From the NCBI RefSeq assembly GCF_005233835.1, contig NZ_SZQA01000002.1, positions 186,001 to 250,000 on the forward strand: a stretch of DNA of 64,000 bases. The letters run 5' to 3'. A program made the position numbers and the translations under genes. Origin of the DNA: Herbidospora galbida. GTDB taxonomy: Bacteria; Actinomycetota; Actinomycetes; Streptosporangiales; Streptosporangiaceae. The notes below the pieces were generated by a model. That model was given only the letters and a program-made list of their open reading frames with translations. It ran no database searches and was not told the origin of the DNA. Below are positions 32,192-40,395 of this stretch, piece after piece; position 1 is the stretch's first letter; each line of letters begins with the position of its first letter.

Positions 32192-33337
32192 TCAGAACCC
32201 GAATGATCTGCCGATGATCTCCTTCATGATCTCGGTGGTGCCGCCGTAGATGGTCTGGACGCGGGCATCGAGCCAGGCCTTGGCCACCGGGTACTCGGTC
32301 ATGTAGCCGTAGCCGCCGTGCAGCTGCAGGCAGCGGTCGATGACCTTGTTCTGCAGCTCGGTGGTCCACCACTTGGCCTTGGCGGCGTCGACCGGGGTCA
32401 GGGTCCCGGCGTTGAGCGCGGTCACGCAGGTGTCGACGTACAGGCGGGCGATCTCGACCTCGGTGGTCAGCTCGGCCAGCACGAACCGGGTGTTCTGGAA
32501 GCTGCCCAGGTTCCGGCCGAACGCCTGACGGCTGCGGCAGTAGTCGATCGTCGTGGCCAGCACGGCCTCGGCGGCGGCGACCGCGACCACCGCGATCGAC
32601 AGGCGCTCCTGCGGCAGGTTGCCCATCAGCTGGAAGAACCCCTGGCCGTCGTCGGGCCCGAGGCGGTTGGCGGCCGGGACCCGGACGTTCTCGAAGAACA
32701 GCTCGGCGGTGTCCTGCGCCTTGAGGCCGACCTTGTCGAGGTTGCGGCCCCGCTGGAAGCCGGGCATGCCGCGCTCGACCACGAACAGGGTGGTGCCGCG
32801 CGCCCCGGCCGCCGGGTCGGTCTTGGCCACCACGACCACCAGGTCGGAGTTGATGCCGTTGGTGATGAAGGTCTTCTGACCGTTCAGGACGTAGTCGTCG
32901 CCGTCCTTCTCGGCGGTGGTCCGGATGCCCTGGAGGTCGCTGCCGGCCCCCGGCTCGGTCATCGCGATGGCGGTGATCAGCTCGCCGCTCACGAAGCCGG
33001 GCAGCCAGCGGGCCTTCTGCTCGTCGTTCGTCAGGTCGACGAAGTAGGGGGCCATCACGTCGTTGTGCAGGCCGAAGCCCAGGCCGCTGGCGCCCGCGCG
33101 GATGATCTCCTCGATGACCACCACGTTGAACCGGAAGTCGGTGATCCCGATGCCGCCGTGTTCCTCGGGGACCGACATGGCGAACATGCCCAGGTCGCCG
33201 GCCTTCTTCCAGATCTCGCGAGGGACGATGCCGTCCTTCTCCCACTGCCCGTGGTTCGGGATGACTTCGCGGCTCATGAAATCGCGCACGGTCTCACGGA
33301 AGAGCTCGTGCTCCTCCTCGAAGAGGGTTCGCTCCAT
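32192..33337 (-). CDS. Acyl-CoA dehydrogenase
   Basis: The 381-residue FAD enzyme has AMTEPGAGSDLQGI and FITNGINSDLVVV for FAD and substrate contacts, QAFGRNLGSFQ, LHGGYGYMTEYPV with the catalytic-base Glu region, and the C-terminal QTIYGGTTEIMKEIIGRSF. It introduces the alpha-beta double bond in fatty or branched acyl-CoAs, possibly feeding the crotonase/SDR pair elsewhere in the window. ATG 33337 follows TATTCT by 7 nt on the minus strand, and that -10 box lies inside a perfect palindrome (33341-33361), implying repressor control. Confidence 0.92.
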   Translation of the reverse strand: MERTLFEEEHELFRETVRDFMSREVIPNHGQWEKDGIVPREIWKKAGDLGMFAMSVPEEHGGIGITDFRFNVVVIEEIIRAGASGLGFGLHNDVMAPYFVDLTNDEQKARWLPGFVSGELITAIAMTEPGAGSDLQGIRTTAEKDGDDYVLNGQKTFITNGINSDLVVVVAKTDPAAGARGTTLFVVERGMPGFQRGRNLDKVGLKAQDTAELFFENVRVPAANRLGPDDGQGFFQLMGNLPQERLSIAVVAVAAAEAVLATTIDYCRSRQAFGRNLGSFQNTRFVLAELTTEVEIARLYVDTCVTALNAGTLTPVDAAKAKWWTTELQNKVIDRCLQLHGGYGYMTEYPVAKAWLDARVQTIYGGTTEIMKEIIGRSFGF

Positions 33338-33340
33338 GAC

Positions 33341-33361
33341 TAACAGAATACGATTCTGTTA
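33341..33361. promoter_or_regulatory. Perfect palindromic operator over the acyl-CoA dehydrogenase -10 box
   Basis: Arms TAACAGAAT (33341-33349) and ATTCTGTTA (33353-33361) around ACG are perfect 9-bp inverted repeats. On the minus strand the site contains TATTCT, 7 nt before the acyl-CoA dehydrogenase ATG. The size suits a TetR-type repressor responding to acyl-CoA (inference). Confidence 0.65.
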
Positions 33362-33478
33362 CTCCTCAGAACATGCTGGGGAGCGCATCACAAGTGCGCC
33401 ACGTTCCCACCAATCCCTCTCCTTAACCCCATAAGATCTACCTTCGGTTTGGTATGCCGCGATATCGGAGTGTGGGCA

Positions 33479-34918
33479 ATGCGGTGGGAACGAACGCGTC
33501 GGCGGTGGGCCGCCCTGGGAGCGGTGGGAATTGCCACTGCTGGCGCACTGATCGTCTTCCCCGGCACCAGCCAGGGTTCGGCAGAAGGTCCCTACTACTT
33601 CAAGTGCGTCGGCCCGCTGGCCGACGGCCAGACGATCGCGGCGTCGATCTCGCTGTCGTCCAAGGAGCTGACGGTCGGCCAGCAGCTGGTCATCAACTGG
33701 CAGCTCGGTGACGCGCAGCGCAGCGTGAAGGTCCCCGACCCCTTGAACCCCAATCACGACAAGGGCGGCCACCTCGCGGTCACCGCCCGCGTGAAGGCGC
33801 ACGGCGTGTGGACCGGCCAGGGCGCGATCGACTCGACCGGCACCCGCCTGGTCGAGGAGGGCGACCTGCGTACCGGCAAGCCGTTGTCGCTGGGGCTGGT
33901 CTCGCCGGGTCTGGCGACCGCCGAGCGGGCCGGCTCCGGGTCGATCGAGGTCGGGCCGATCATCCTGGACCTGGCTCCGGTCGAGTCGACCTGGAACAAC
34001 ACCTTCGTCGAGCCGGTCGGTGACTTCGGGGTGGCCTACGACGGCAACTGGTCCTACCTCGCCGACAACAACTCCTACCTCGGCGAGACCCACTTCAACC
34101 ACGACCTCCACCAGGCGAGCAAGGAGGACGCCGAGGCGTCCTTCACCTTCGTCGGCACCGGCGTCGACCTGATCGGCGACAAGGCGAGCGACATGAGCGA
34201 GTTCACGCTCGTCACCGACCAGGGCAACCCCCCGGACGAGGCCTCCGAGCGCTACAACGCCTACTGGTCGGTCGCGGGTGAGCGGCGGGTCCGGGAGACC
34301 TTCACGGCGGCCAAGGACCTGCCCTACGGCAAGTACACCGTCAAGGTCAACAACAAGACCGAGGGCAAGCACGCCCGGATCGACGCCTGGCGCGTCCACG
34401 CGAGCACCGCCGACAACCTGAACAAGTCGCCCTACCACACCGTCTGCAGCCCCGAGCCGAAGTTCCCGCTGATCCCGCTGACGGTGACCGGCGGCGGCAA
34501 CGGCTCCCCGTCGCCCGACCCCTCCGGCGACCCGTCGCAGAGCCCCTCGGGGAACCCGTCGGTCACGCCGTCGACCACCCCGACGACGACGCCCACCACC
34601 ACGCCGAGTGGCTCGGCGACGCCCTCCGGCAACGTGAGCAGGCCGCCGACGCCGCAGGAGAACTTCACGCCGCTGGTGTCGGTGATCGTGCAGGGCACCC
34701 CGACCCCCACGGCGACCACGACCGTGACGCTGACCTCGACCCCGACCGTGGCGCAGGTGGCCATCACGCCACTGGGCGGCGCGCAGACCGGTGAGGCGCC
34801 CGACCGGTCGAACCCCGGCGCCGCGGTGCTGGTGGCCGGTGCGTTGCTGCTGATGGGTGGCATGGTCAGCGGAATCAAGCTGCTGCGCAGGCGCGCGGCC
34901 CACGCCGGGGAGCGGTGA
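33479..34918 (+). CDS. Secreted, C-terminally anchored surface protein (sortase locus, protein 1)
   Basis: About 479 residues from ATG 33479, after a twin-Arg-like basic start (MRWERTRRRW) and a signal peptide of ~36 residues. A beta-rich ectodomain of ~330 residues follows, including YDGNWSYLADNNSYLGETHF, which looks like a jelly-roll/discoidin-like fold. Then come a Ser/Thr/Pro stalk, the motif GGAQTG (433-438), a membrane helix and a basic tail LLRRR. There is no LPXTG. The arrangement is a cell-wall sorting signal with a variant motif. The sortase gene begins at the last base of its stop codon (TGATG). No enzymatic domain is recognised. Confidence 0.75.
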   Translation: MRWERTRRRWAALGAVGIATAGALIVFPGTSQGSAEGPYYFKCVGPLADGQTIAASISLSSKELTVGQQLVINWQLGDAQRSVKVPDPLNPNHDKGGHLAVTARVKAHGVWTGQGAIDSTGTRLVEEGDLRTGKPLSLGLVSPGLATAERAGSGSIEVGPIILDLAPVESTWNNTFVEPVGDFGVAYDGNWSYLADNNSYLGETHFNHDLHQASKEDAEASFTFVGTGVDLIGDKASDMSEFTLVTDQGNPPDEASERYNAYWSVAGERRVRETFTAAKDLPYGKYTVKVNNKTEGKHARIDAWRVHASTADNLNKSPYHTVCSPEPKFPLIPLTVTGGGNGSPSPDPSGDPSQSPSGNPSVTPSTTPTTTPTTTPSGSATPSGNVSRPPTPQENFTPLVSVIVQGTPTPTATTTVTLTSTPTVAQVAITPLGGAQTGEAPDRSNPGAAVLVAGALLLMGGMVSGIKLLRRRAAHAGER

Positions 34919-36294
34919 TGACGGACAAGCGCAATCCCTATCCGACGCCCGACCCCGAGCCGGAGGAGGAGCAGCAGAAGCCCGCCTCTCCCGGGGCGAT
35001 CGTGCAGCACCCCTACGACCGGCTGCTGAAGGCGACCGGGCACAAGCTCGTGAAGGGCGACAGCGGCGACAAGCCGGCCCTGCCCATCGACCCCTCGGCC
35101 GACGAGACCACCGACGCCGCGGACGCCTCGACGGCTCCGGCGGCCTCCGCCCCCGACGCGCCCGGTGCGGTCGCGCCGGGTGGCGTGGTCATGGTCCCGA
35201 GCGGGTCGGTGCCTCCGGGCATGGTGCCCGTCGTGATGGTGCCGGTGAACCAGGTTCCTGGTGCCGGTGTTCCGGGTTCGGGTGTCCCCGGTGCTGGTGT
35301 CCCAGGTGCCGTTCCCGGGGCGCAGGCCGGTGTTCCCGGCGCCGGTGTCCCCGGGGCTCAGGTTCCGGGTGCCGGTGTTCCGGTGGGTGCGGTTCCGGTT
35401 TCCGGTACGCCCTCCGCTCAGGTCGTCCCCGTCATCCAGGTCCCGGCGCAGGCGCCTGCGCCTGACGGCATGTCCAAGCGGACCCTCACGGCCCTGCTGG
35501 TCGGCGGCTCCTTCAGCGGTATCGCGGCGATCATGGCCGGGCTGCTGATGGTGTTCTCGCCGACCGCGCCGATCGAGGAGCCGGCCGACGAGGTCAGCAT
35601 CCAGGCCGCCGGCAACTCCTACGTCATCCCGCCGACCGTGGGCCCGGGCGGCCCCGGCGTCCCGCTGACCGCGGCCGACCCGACCGCCCCGCCGCCCCAG
35701 CCGGCCACCCAGCCGGTCGCTCCGCTGACCCTGTCGCCGCAGGTCGTGGCGCAGGCGAACGGGGTGGGCCTCAACGTCGAGGTGCCGAAGCCGGCCGCGA
35801 AGGCGAGTTCCGCGCCGAAGGTGACCGCGCCCAAGTCGTCGCGTCCCTTGAAGATCAGCATTCCGGCGGTCGGCGTGAACCGGGCCAAGATCGGCACTGT
35901 GGGCGTGACCAAGAAGGGCGAGATCGCGACGCCGTCGATGGCCAAGCCCAAGGAGACCGCCTGGTACAGGTTCGGGCCCGCCCCCGGCGACCAGGGTCCG
36001 GCCGTCATCCTCGGGCACGTCAACACCCGCTCGGGCGCCGCGGTCTTCAGCCGCCTGCGCGACATCAAGCGCGGCAACAAGATCAGCATCCTGCGCGCGG
36101 ACGGTAAACTGGCGGTCTTCACCGTCGATGGCGTCGAGCAGGTCAGCAAGAAGGCCTTCCCGACCAAGCGCGTCTACGGGAACACCATCACCTCAAGCCT
36201 TCGGTTGATCACGTGTGGTGGTGCCTACAATGCGAAGACCCATCACTACACCGACAACATCGTCGTCTACGCGACCCTGACCGAGGTCCGCTGA
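34918..36294 (+). CDS. Class F-like sortase with elastin-like cytoplasmic tail
   Basis: The product has 458 residues. Residues 1-188 are a cytoplasmic, Pro/Ala-rich tail with VPGxG-type repeats (~113-155). One helix follows (~190-213), then a linker and a sortase domain (~310-458) with His367 in ILGHVNT and Cys433 in LITCGG. The position 12 after Cys, where class F sortases normally carry the catalytic Arg (HYRDN), is Thr (HYTDN). ATG 34918 has GGGGAG upstream and overlaps the preceding stop. It presumably anchors the three neighbouring surface proteins. Confidence 0.85.
   Translation: MTDKRNPYPTPDPEPEEEQQKPASPGAIVQHPYDRLLKATGHKLVKGDSGDKPALPIDPSADETTDAADASTAPAASAPDAPGAVAPGGVVMVPSGSVPPGMVPVVMVPVNQVPGAGVPGSGVPGAGVPGAVPGAQAGVPGAGVPGAQVPGAGVPVGAVPVSGTPSAQVVPVIQVPAQAPAPDGMSKRTLTALLVGGSFSGIAAIMAGLLMVFSPTAPIEEPADEVSIQAAGNSYVIPPTVGPGGPGVPLTAADPTAPPPQPATQPVAPLTLSPQVVAQANGVGLNVEVPKPAAKASSAPKVTAPKSSRPLKISIPAVGVNRAKIGTVGVTKKGEIATPSMAKPKETAWYRFGPAPGDQGPAVILGHVNTRSGAAVFSRLRDIKRGNKISILRADGKLAVFTVDGVEQVSKKAFPTKRVYGNTITSSLRLITCGGAYNAKTHHYTDNIVVYATLTEVR
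35254..35382 (+). repeat. Elastin-like VPGxG coding repeat
   Basis: About 43 codons are built from GGTGTTCCGGGTGCC-like units (VPGAG, VPGSG, VPGAQ, VPGAV). The encoded pentapeptides match the elastin repeat VPGxG. They lie in the cytoplasmic tail of the first sortase. Confidence 0.8.
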
Positions 36295-36320
36295 TAGACG
36301 GTCGTATCCGGGGGCAAGCG

Positions 36321-37436
36321 ATGAGGATGCTGAACACTCGTGCCCGTTTCGCCGCGCGCGGAGCGGGCGCCGGGGCCGTCGCCGCCCTGCTGTTACTCGG
36401 CCTCCCCGCGCTGGCCGGCAACAGCGACGGCACGACGACCTACGAGTGCGTCAGGGGCGCCGAGACGTCGGCCACGCCCTATCGGGTGCGGGTCATCCTC
36501 GGCGCACCCGACCAGCCCAAGCCGAGCGCGCCCGTGTCGGTCGTCTGGAGCCTGCTCCCCGCGACGCCGACGGCCAGCGGCGGGCCCGTCATGAGCCTGC
36601 CGACCCCGCTGGCCGTGGGCGACCAGGTCGCGGCCCAGGGCGTGCTGCGGGCCACCGGCCCGGCCATCGACTCCTCGACCCCCACGCCGAGCACGACTCC
36701 GAGCACGACTCCCAGCACGACTCCGAGCGGCTCGGGCAGCCAGACCCCCAGCCAGACGCCCAGCACGACTCCGAGCACCACCCCCAGTACGACGCCGAGC
36801 CAGACCCCCAGCCAGACCCCCACCGCGAGCCTGACTCCGACCCAGGACCCCGACGAGTCCGGTGACGACCCGCCGGTGTACCACGGCGCGACCGCCAACG
36901 CCACGGTGACGGTGAACGCGGCGGCCACCCAGGGCGCCACCGTGTGGCCGATCCCGCAGCTCATCGGGGTCGTCACCCCCAAGGCGACCGGGGTGTTCGA
37001 GGTGTCCGCCCGTGATTTCACGGTGCGGGTCAGGCCCTCGGGGGCCACGACCGACAGCGTGCTCTACAACTGCGCCCTCCCTGACAGCGCGACCCCGGTC
37101 GCGTTGAAGATCACTGTGGTCGCGTCGCCGACTCCGACGTCGTCCACGACCCCCAGTTCGTCCACCACCCCCACGCCGACCGGCAGCGGCACGCCGACCC
37201 CCAGGGGCACGGTGACCGCCACCGCCACGGTGACCGCGCCGACGCCGGTCGACCGCTCCACCCGTACCGCCACGGCGACCGTCACCGCTCAGGTCGAGAC
37301 CCCCGGCGGGGGCGTCGCGACCGGTGGGGGAGGGTCTCTCGGGCCCGACGGGCGGGTGCTCGTGCTGGCCGGAGGCACCGTCACGCTGGCCGCGATGGTG
37401 GGAGGCCTGATGCTCAGGAGACGTGTGGGGTCTTGA
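36321..37436 (+). CDS. Secreted, Thr/Pro-rich anchored surface protein (protein 2)
   Basis: The 371-residue product has a signal peptide (MRMLNTRARF... to ALAGNS), an N-terminal beta domain beginning TTYECVRGAE, a Thr/Ser/Pro stalk (~118-175), a second part with YNCALPDS, and a C-terminal signal QVETPGGGVATGGGG (GGVATG at 330-335), helix and RRRVGS. Two separated cysteines probably form a disulfide clamp, as in actinobacterial DUF6801-like proteins. ATG 36321 has GGGG upstream. It belongs to the sortase locus; function is unknown. Confidence 0.75.
   Translation: MRMLNTRARFAARGAGAGAVAALLLLGLPALAGNSDGTTTYECVRGAETSATPYRVRVILGAPDQPKPSAPVSVVWSLLPATPTASGGPVMSLPTPLAVGDQVAAQGVLRATGPAIDSSTPTPSTTPSTTPSTTPSGSGSQTPSQTPSTTPSTTPSTTPSQTPSQTPTASLTPTQDPDESGDDPPVYHGATANATVTVNAAATQGATVWPIPQLIGVVTPKATGVFEVSARDFTVRVRPSGATTDSVLYNCALPDSATPVALKITVVASPTPTSSTTPSSSTTPTPTGSGTPTPRGTVTATATVTAPTPVDRSTRTATATVTAQVETPGGGVATGGGGSLGPDGRVLVLAGGTVTLAAMVGGLMLRRRVGS
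36674..36843 (+). repeat. 12-bp Ser-Thr-Thr-Pro coding repeats
   Basis: Degenerate 12-bp units of the form AGCACGACTCCG encode STTP and SQTP repeats, forming the stalk of surface protein 2. Such stalks are often O-mannosylated in actinobacteria (general knowledge). Confidence 0.75.
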
Positions 37437-37554
37437 CGAAATCTTTACTGATTGTCGTCAGAGTAGGGGTTATCCCTGCCTTCTCCCAGGCTTTGTCCCT
37501 AGGATCTCCCCATCCGCCATGAAACGGTCATCGAATCTGAAACGGAGAGAGTCA

Positions 37555-38442
37555 GTGCTGAAGTGCAAGGCACGGCGACGCATCGCTACCAAGGCCGCCG
37601 CTGCCGGTGTGGTCAGTGCTGGTCTTCTTCTTGGTCTCGGTCCCCTGCTCAGCAGCGCCACCGCCGACACGAAGACGGTGAACTACATCTGCAAGCCCTG
37701 GCTGGCCGGGGTCGAGGGAACCGACATCGACTATGACGTGACCGTGGCCCTGAACTCCTCCGTGACGGCCGCGACCATCGCCACCGGTTTCAACGCGACC
37801 GTCGCGCTGAGCGGCACCGCGCTTCCCCCGGCACCGGTGGCCCTGGAGACGACCAACTCGATCCAGATCGCCGCCGAGATCGAGATCAAGGGCAACGGCA
37901 GCGCGGCGGCCATCGCCACGGTGACCCCGTCGGCCTCCGTAGCCCCGGCCGCCCCGATCTCCGTCGGCGGCGCGCTTCCCGCTCTGCCCACCCCCACGGC
38001 CACGATCACCCCGTCGACCGGTACGACCCAGCTGATCCTGACCGCCAAGAACTTCACGATCCGGCTGATGAGCGGCACCACCGAGGCCGCCAAGTTCGTG
38101 TGCAGCCTGCCGACCACGGCTCCGCTCCCGACTCCGGCGAGCGCGACCCTGAGCGTCACGGGCGCGAGTACCACCCCTTCGACCTCGCAGACGCCCTCGC
38201 CGAGCCCGTCCACCTCCAACACGCCGACCCCCCGGACCACCAAGACGGTGACCGAGACCGCCACCGCCGAGGTGCCGGTCGACGACCAGGTCGAGACGCC
38301 CGACGGCGGCGTGGCCACCGGCGGCGGCGGCATGCTCGGCCCCGACGGCCGGGTGTTCGTGCTGACCGGCACGGCGATCGTGCTGGCGGCCGGCATCGGC
38401 GGGCTGATGCTGCGCTCCCGGCGACGGCCGCAGCAGGGATGA
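37555..38442 (+). CDS. Secreted anchored surface protein (protein 3, DUF6801-like)
   Basis: The 295-residue protein starts at GTG 37555 with GGAGAGA 5 nt upstream; ATG 37519 is an alternative. The signal peptide ends near SSATADT. The beta domain starts TVNYICKPW and closes with KFVCSLP, a Cys pair like protein 2. A Ser/Thr/Pro stalk and the ending QVETPDGGVATGGGG (GGVATG at 251-256), helix and RSRRR follow. The last ~45 residues are nearly identical in pattern to protein 2, pointing to recognition by the same sortase. Confidence 0.75.
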   Translation: MLKCKARRRIATKAAAAGVVSAGLLLGLGPLLSSATADTKTVNYICKPWLAGVEGTDIDYDVTVALNSSVTAATIATGFNATVALSGTALPPAPVALETTNSIQIAAEIEIKGNGSAAAIATVTPSASVAPAAPISVGGALPALPTPTATITPSTGTTQLILTAKNFTIRLMSGTTEAAKFVCSLPTTAPLPTPASATLSVTGASTTPSTSQTPSPSPSTSNTPTPRTTKTVTETATAEVPVDDQVETPDGGVATGGGGMLGPDGRVFVLTGTAIVLAAGIGGLMLRSRRRPQQG

Positions 38443-38449
38443 GGCGCCG

Positions 38450-39262
38450 GTGACCGGCTATTACCCGCAGGATCCCAACCAGCCGCAGCAGGGCTACGTC
38501 TACTACCAGCAGGTTCCGGCGCCGCAGCAGGAGCCTGAGGGGAAGAACGGCACCCAGCTCGTCCGGCTGATTCTGATCATCGCCGCGGTGGCCGGTCTCC
38601 TGACGGTCGGGCTCGGACTGGTGTTCATCCTGGGCAACCCGGAGGAGTACGGCGAGCCCAACCGGGTCAACCTCAAGCCCGCCAACGGCATGCTCGCCGA
38701 AGTGGGCCGGGGTGGCGGTCCTGAGCTGCCGCAGGCCGTTCCCGAGGCGCCGGCCCCGTTGCCGCCGCTGACGCCCGTCGCCCCCATGACCCAGCCGTCG
38801 TCGCCCAAGCGCCTGATCGTCAAGCGGCTGAACATCGACGCGCCGGTGCGCTCGGTGGGGCTCGACAAGACCGGCGCGATCGAGCCGCCGCCGCTGGCCA
38901 ACACGAACCTGGTCGGCTGGTACCGGAAGGGCCCGACCCCGGGCTCCGCCGGGCCGGCCACACTGGTGGGTCACCGCGACACCGCGACCTCGCCCGCGGT
39001 GTTCAACCGGCTGGCCGAGCTGCGCTACGGCGACACCGTCGAAGTGGTCCGGCAGGACGGCACCGTCGCGATCTTCACCGTCGGCGGCATCGAGCAGGCC
39101 GACAAGACGACGTTCCCGACCGAGCGGGTCTACGGCGACAGCGACATGGCCGAGCTCAGATTGATCACATGTGGTGGAACATACAACCGCACCACCCGTC
39201 ACTACGTGGACAATGTCATCGTTTACGCGACGATGACAGGGACCGGCCTAGCCTCGTCCTGA
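38450..39262 (+). CDS. Class F-like sortase, second copy
   Basis: This 270-residue sortase has a short cytoplasmic Gln/Pro/Tyr-rich tail (YYPQDPNQPQQGYVYYQQ), one helix (~37-58), a linker and a sortase domain with His175 in LVGHRDT and Cys241 in LITCGG. As in the first sortase the residue 12 after Cys is not Arg (Val in HYVDN), though Arg occurs at +6 and +9. GTG 38450 lies 7 bp after protein 3. The domain is clearly homologous to that of the first sortase. Confidence 0.85.
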   Translation: MTGYYPQDPNQPQQGYVYYQQVPAPQQEPEGKNGTQLVRLILIIAAVAGLLTVGLGLVFILGNPEEYGEPNRVNLKPANGMLAEVGRGGGPELPQAVPEAPAPLPPLTPVAPMTQPSSPKRLIVKRLNIDAPVRSVGLDKTGAIEPPPLANTNLVGWYRKGPTPGSAGPATLVGHRDTATSPAVFNRLAELRYGDTVEVVRQDGTVAIFTVGGIEQADKTTFPTERVYGDSDMAELRLITCGGTYNRTTRHYVDNVIVYATMTGTGLASS

Positions 39263-39283
39263 CTTCTACGTAAGGAAGGGCAC

Positions 39284-40324
39284 ATGGGTCTTCTCTCCAA
39301 TCTGCTGCTGCCCGGCCGGCTGCGCACCGGCCCCACGGTCGTGTTGCCGGCCAAGACCAAGCCCGAGGCGATCCTGGAGATCGTCCGGCTGGCCGACCCG
39401 CAGGCGGAACTCGACGGCAACGACGTGCTGGCCGCCGCGACCCGCATCCACGACGGCGTCGAGCTCACCCCCGACCTGCAGAAGAAGCTCGGCCTCGACG
39501 GCGAGGAGAAGCTCTGGGCCCACCGGGTGGTGGCCGAGCGCCCGCTGCCGGTCGACTACTACGACAAGCTGCTGGCGGCCGGGCTGGCCTACCGCCTGGG
39601 CGGCTACTGCCTGTGCGAGGGCTCGGCCGACGACCCGGCCGAGGACGTCGAGCTGGAGTACGTGGTCTACCTCCCGGCGGTCGAGGAGTCGGAGCTGACC
39701 CCGGCTCTGGAGAAGATCCTCGGTACGGAAGAGGACGCCGCAGAGGGCGCTTCTCCGGGAGTCGACGACCCGACCGCGTCGAGCACCGAGACCGAAGCCA
39801 ACGAGACCGCCGACGGCCACCCGGATGGCGACGCCACCACCGGGGACCGAGCCGGGAGCGCTCCCGGGAGCGCTGCTTCTGAAGCCGTCGAGGACCAGAC
39901 CGACAGCGGCACCGAGGGCGCTTCCGACGCCGCGACTGAGGCCGGGGACGAATCCGACGACGCCGAGAGCGCGTCCGACGACGTCGCGCCCGGTTCCCAG
40001 GACGAGTCAGACGACACCCCCGAGGCCCCCAAGGCGCGGACGTCCCGTTGGTCGTCCGACGGTGTCTACGAGGCCGCCGGCTTCCGCGTTTCGGTGACGC
40101 CCGTGCATCGTTTCCCCGCCGCCGTCGCCGGGCTCATGCCCTACGCGACCGAGGTCGTCAGGATCGCGGTCAGCGCCACCGAAGAGCTCGACGGCGATGC
40201 CCGGATGCTCGATCCCGGCAACGTGGCCCTGGCTCTCGGCACCGCTCTTGACGGTCCCGTGGTCGACCACTGGGGATTCCAGGTCTTCGAACCCGCCGAT
40301 CTGCTGCCGCCCAGGAGCGTCTAG
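39284..40324 (+). CDS. Uncharacterised cytoplasmic protein with long acidic linker
   Basis: The 346-residue protein has an N-terminal globular part (1-150; MGLLSNLLLPGRLRTGPTVV), a highly acidic Asp/Glu/Ser/Ala linker (~150-250) and a C-terminal domain (~255-346; FRVSVTPVHRFPAAVAGLMPY). No signal peptide or membrane segment is present. AAGGA precedes ATG 39284, 21 bp after the second sortase, so it may be the last gene of the surface locus. I do not recognise the family. Confidence 0.7.
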   Translation: MGLLSNLLLPGRLRTGPTVVLPAKTKPEAILEIVRLADPQAELDGNDVLAAATRIHDGVELTPDLQKKLGLDGEEKLWAHRVVAERPLPVDYYDKLLAAGLAYRLGGYCLCEGSADDPAEDVELEYVVYLPAVEESELTPALEKILGTEEDAAEGASPGVDDPTASSTETEANETADGHPDGDATTGDRAGSAPGSAASEAVEDQTDSGTEGASDAATEAGDESDDAESASDDVAPGSQDESDDTPEAPKARTSRWSSDGVYEAAGFRVSVTPVHRFPAAVAGLMPYATEVVRIAVSATEELDGDARMLDPGNVALALGTALDGPVVDHWGFQVFEPADLLPPRSV

Positions 40325-40395
40325 GAAGCGACTGTTGTAGCCTCCCAAGTAACGACCGAATGTTGCTCGGTTTCGTGGAACAGGTGGAGGCCATC

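Noticed and set aside
31992-33245. N-terminal extension of the coiled-coil membrane protein
   Set aside because: It is the shadow of the acyl-CoA dehydrogenase gene and would swallow the 54-residue membrane-protein gene; ATG 31991 overlaps that gene's stop.
36674-36843. Possible CRISPR-like repeats
   Set aside because: The 12-bp units are contiguous, in frame and encode Ser-Thr-Thr-Pro; there are no spacers and no cas genes.
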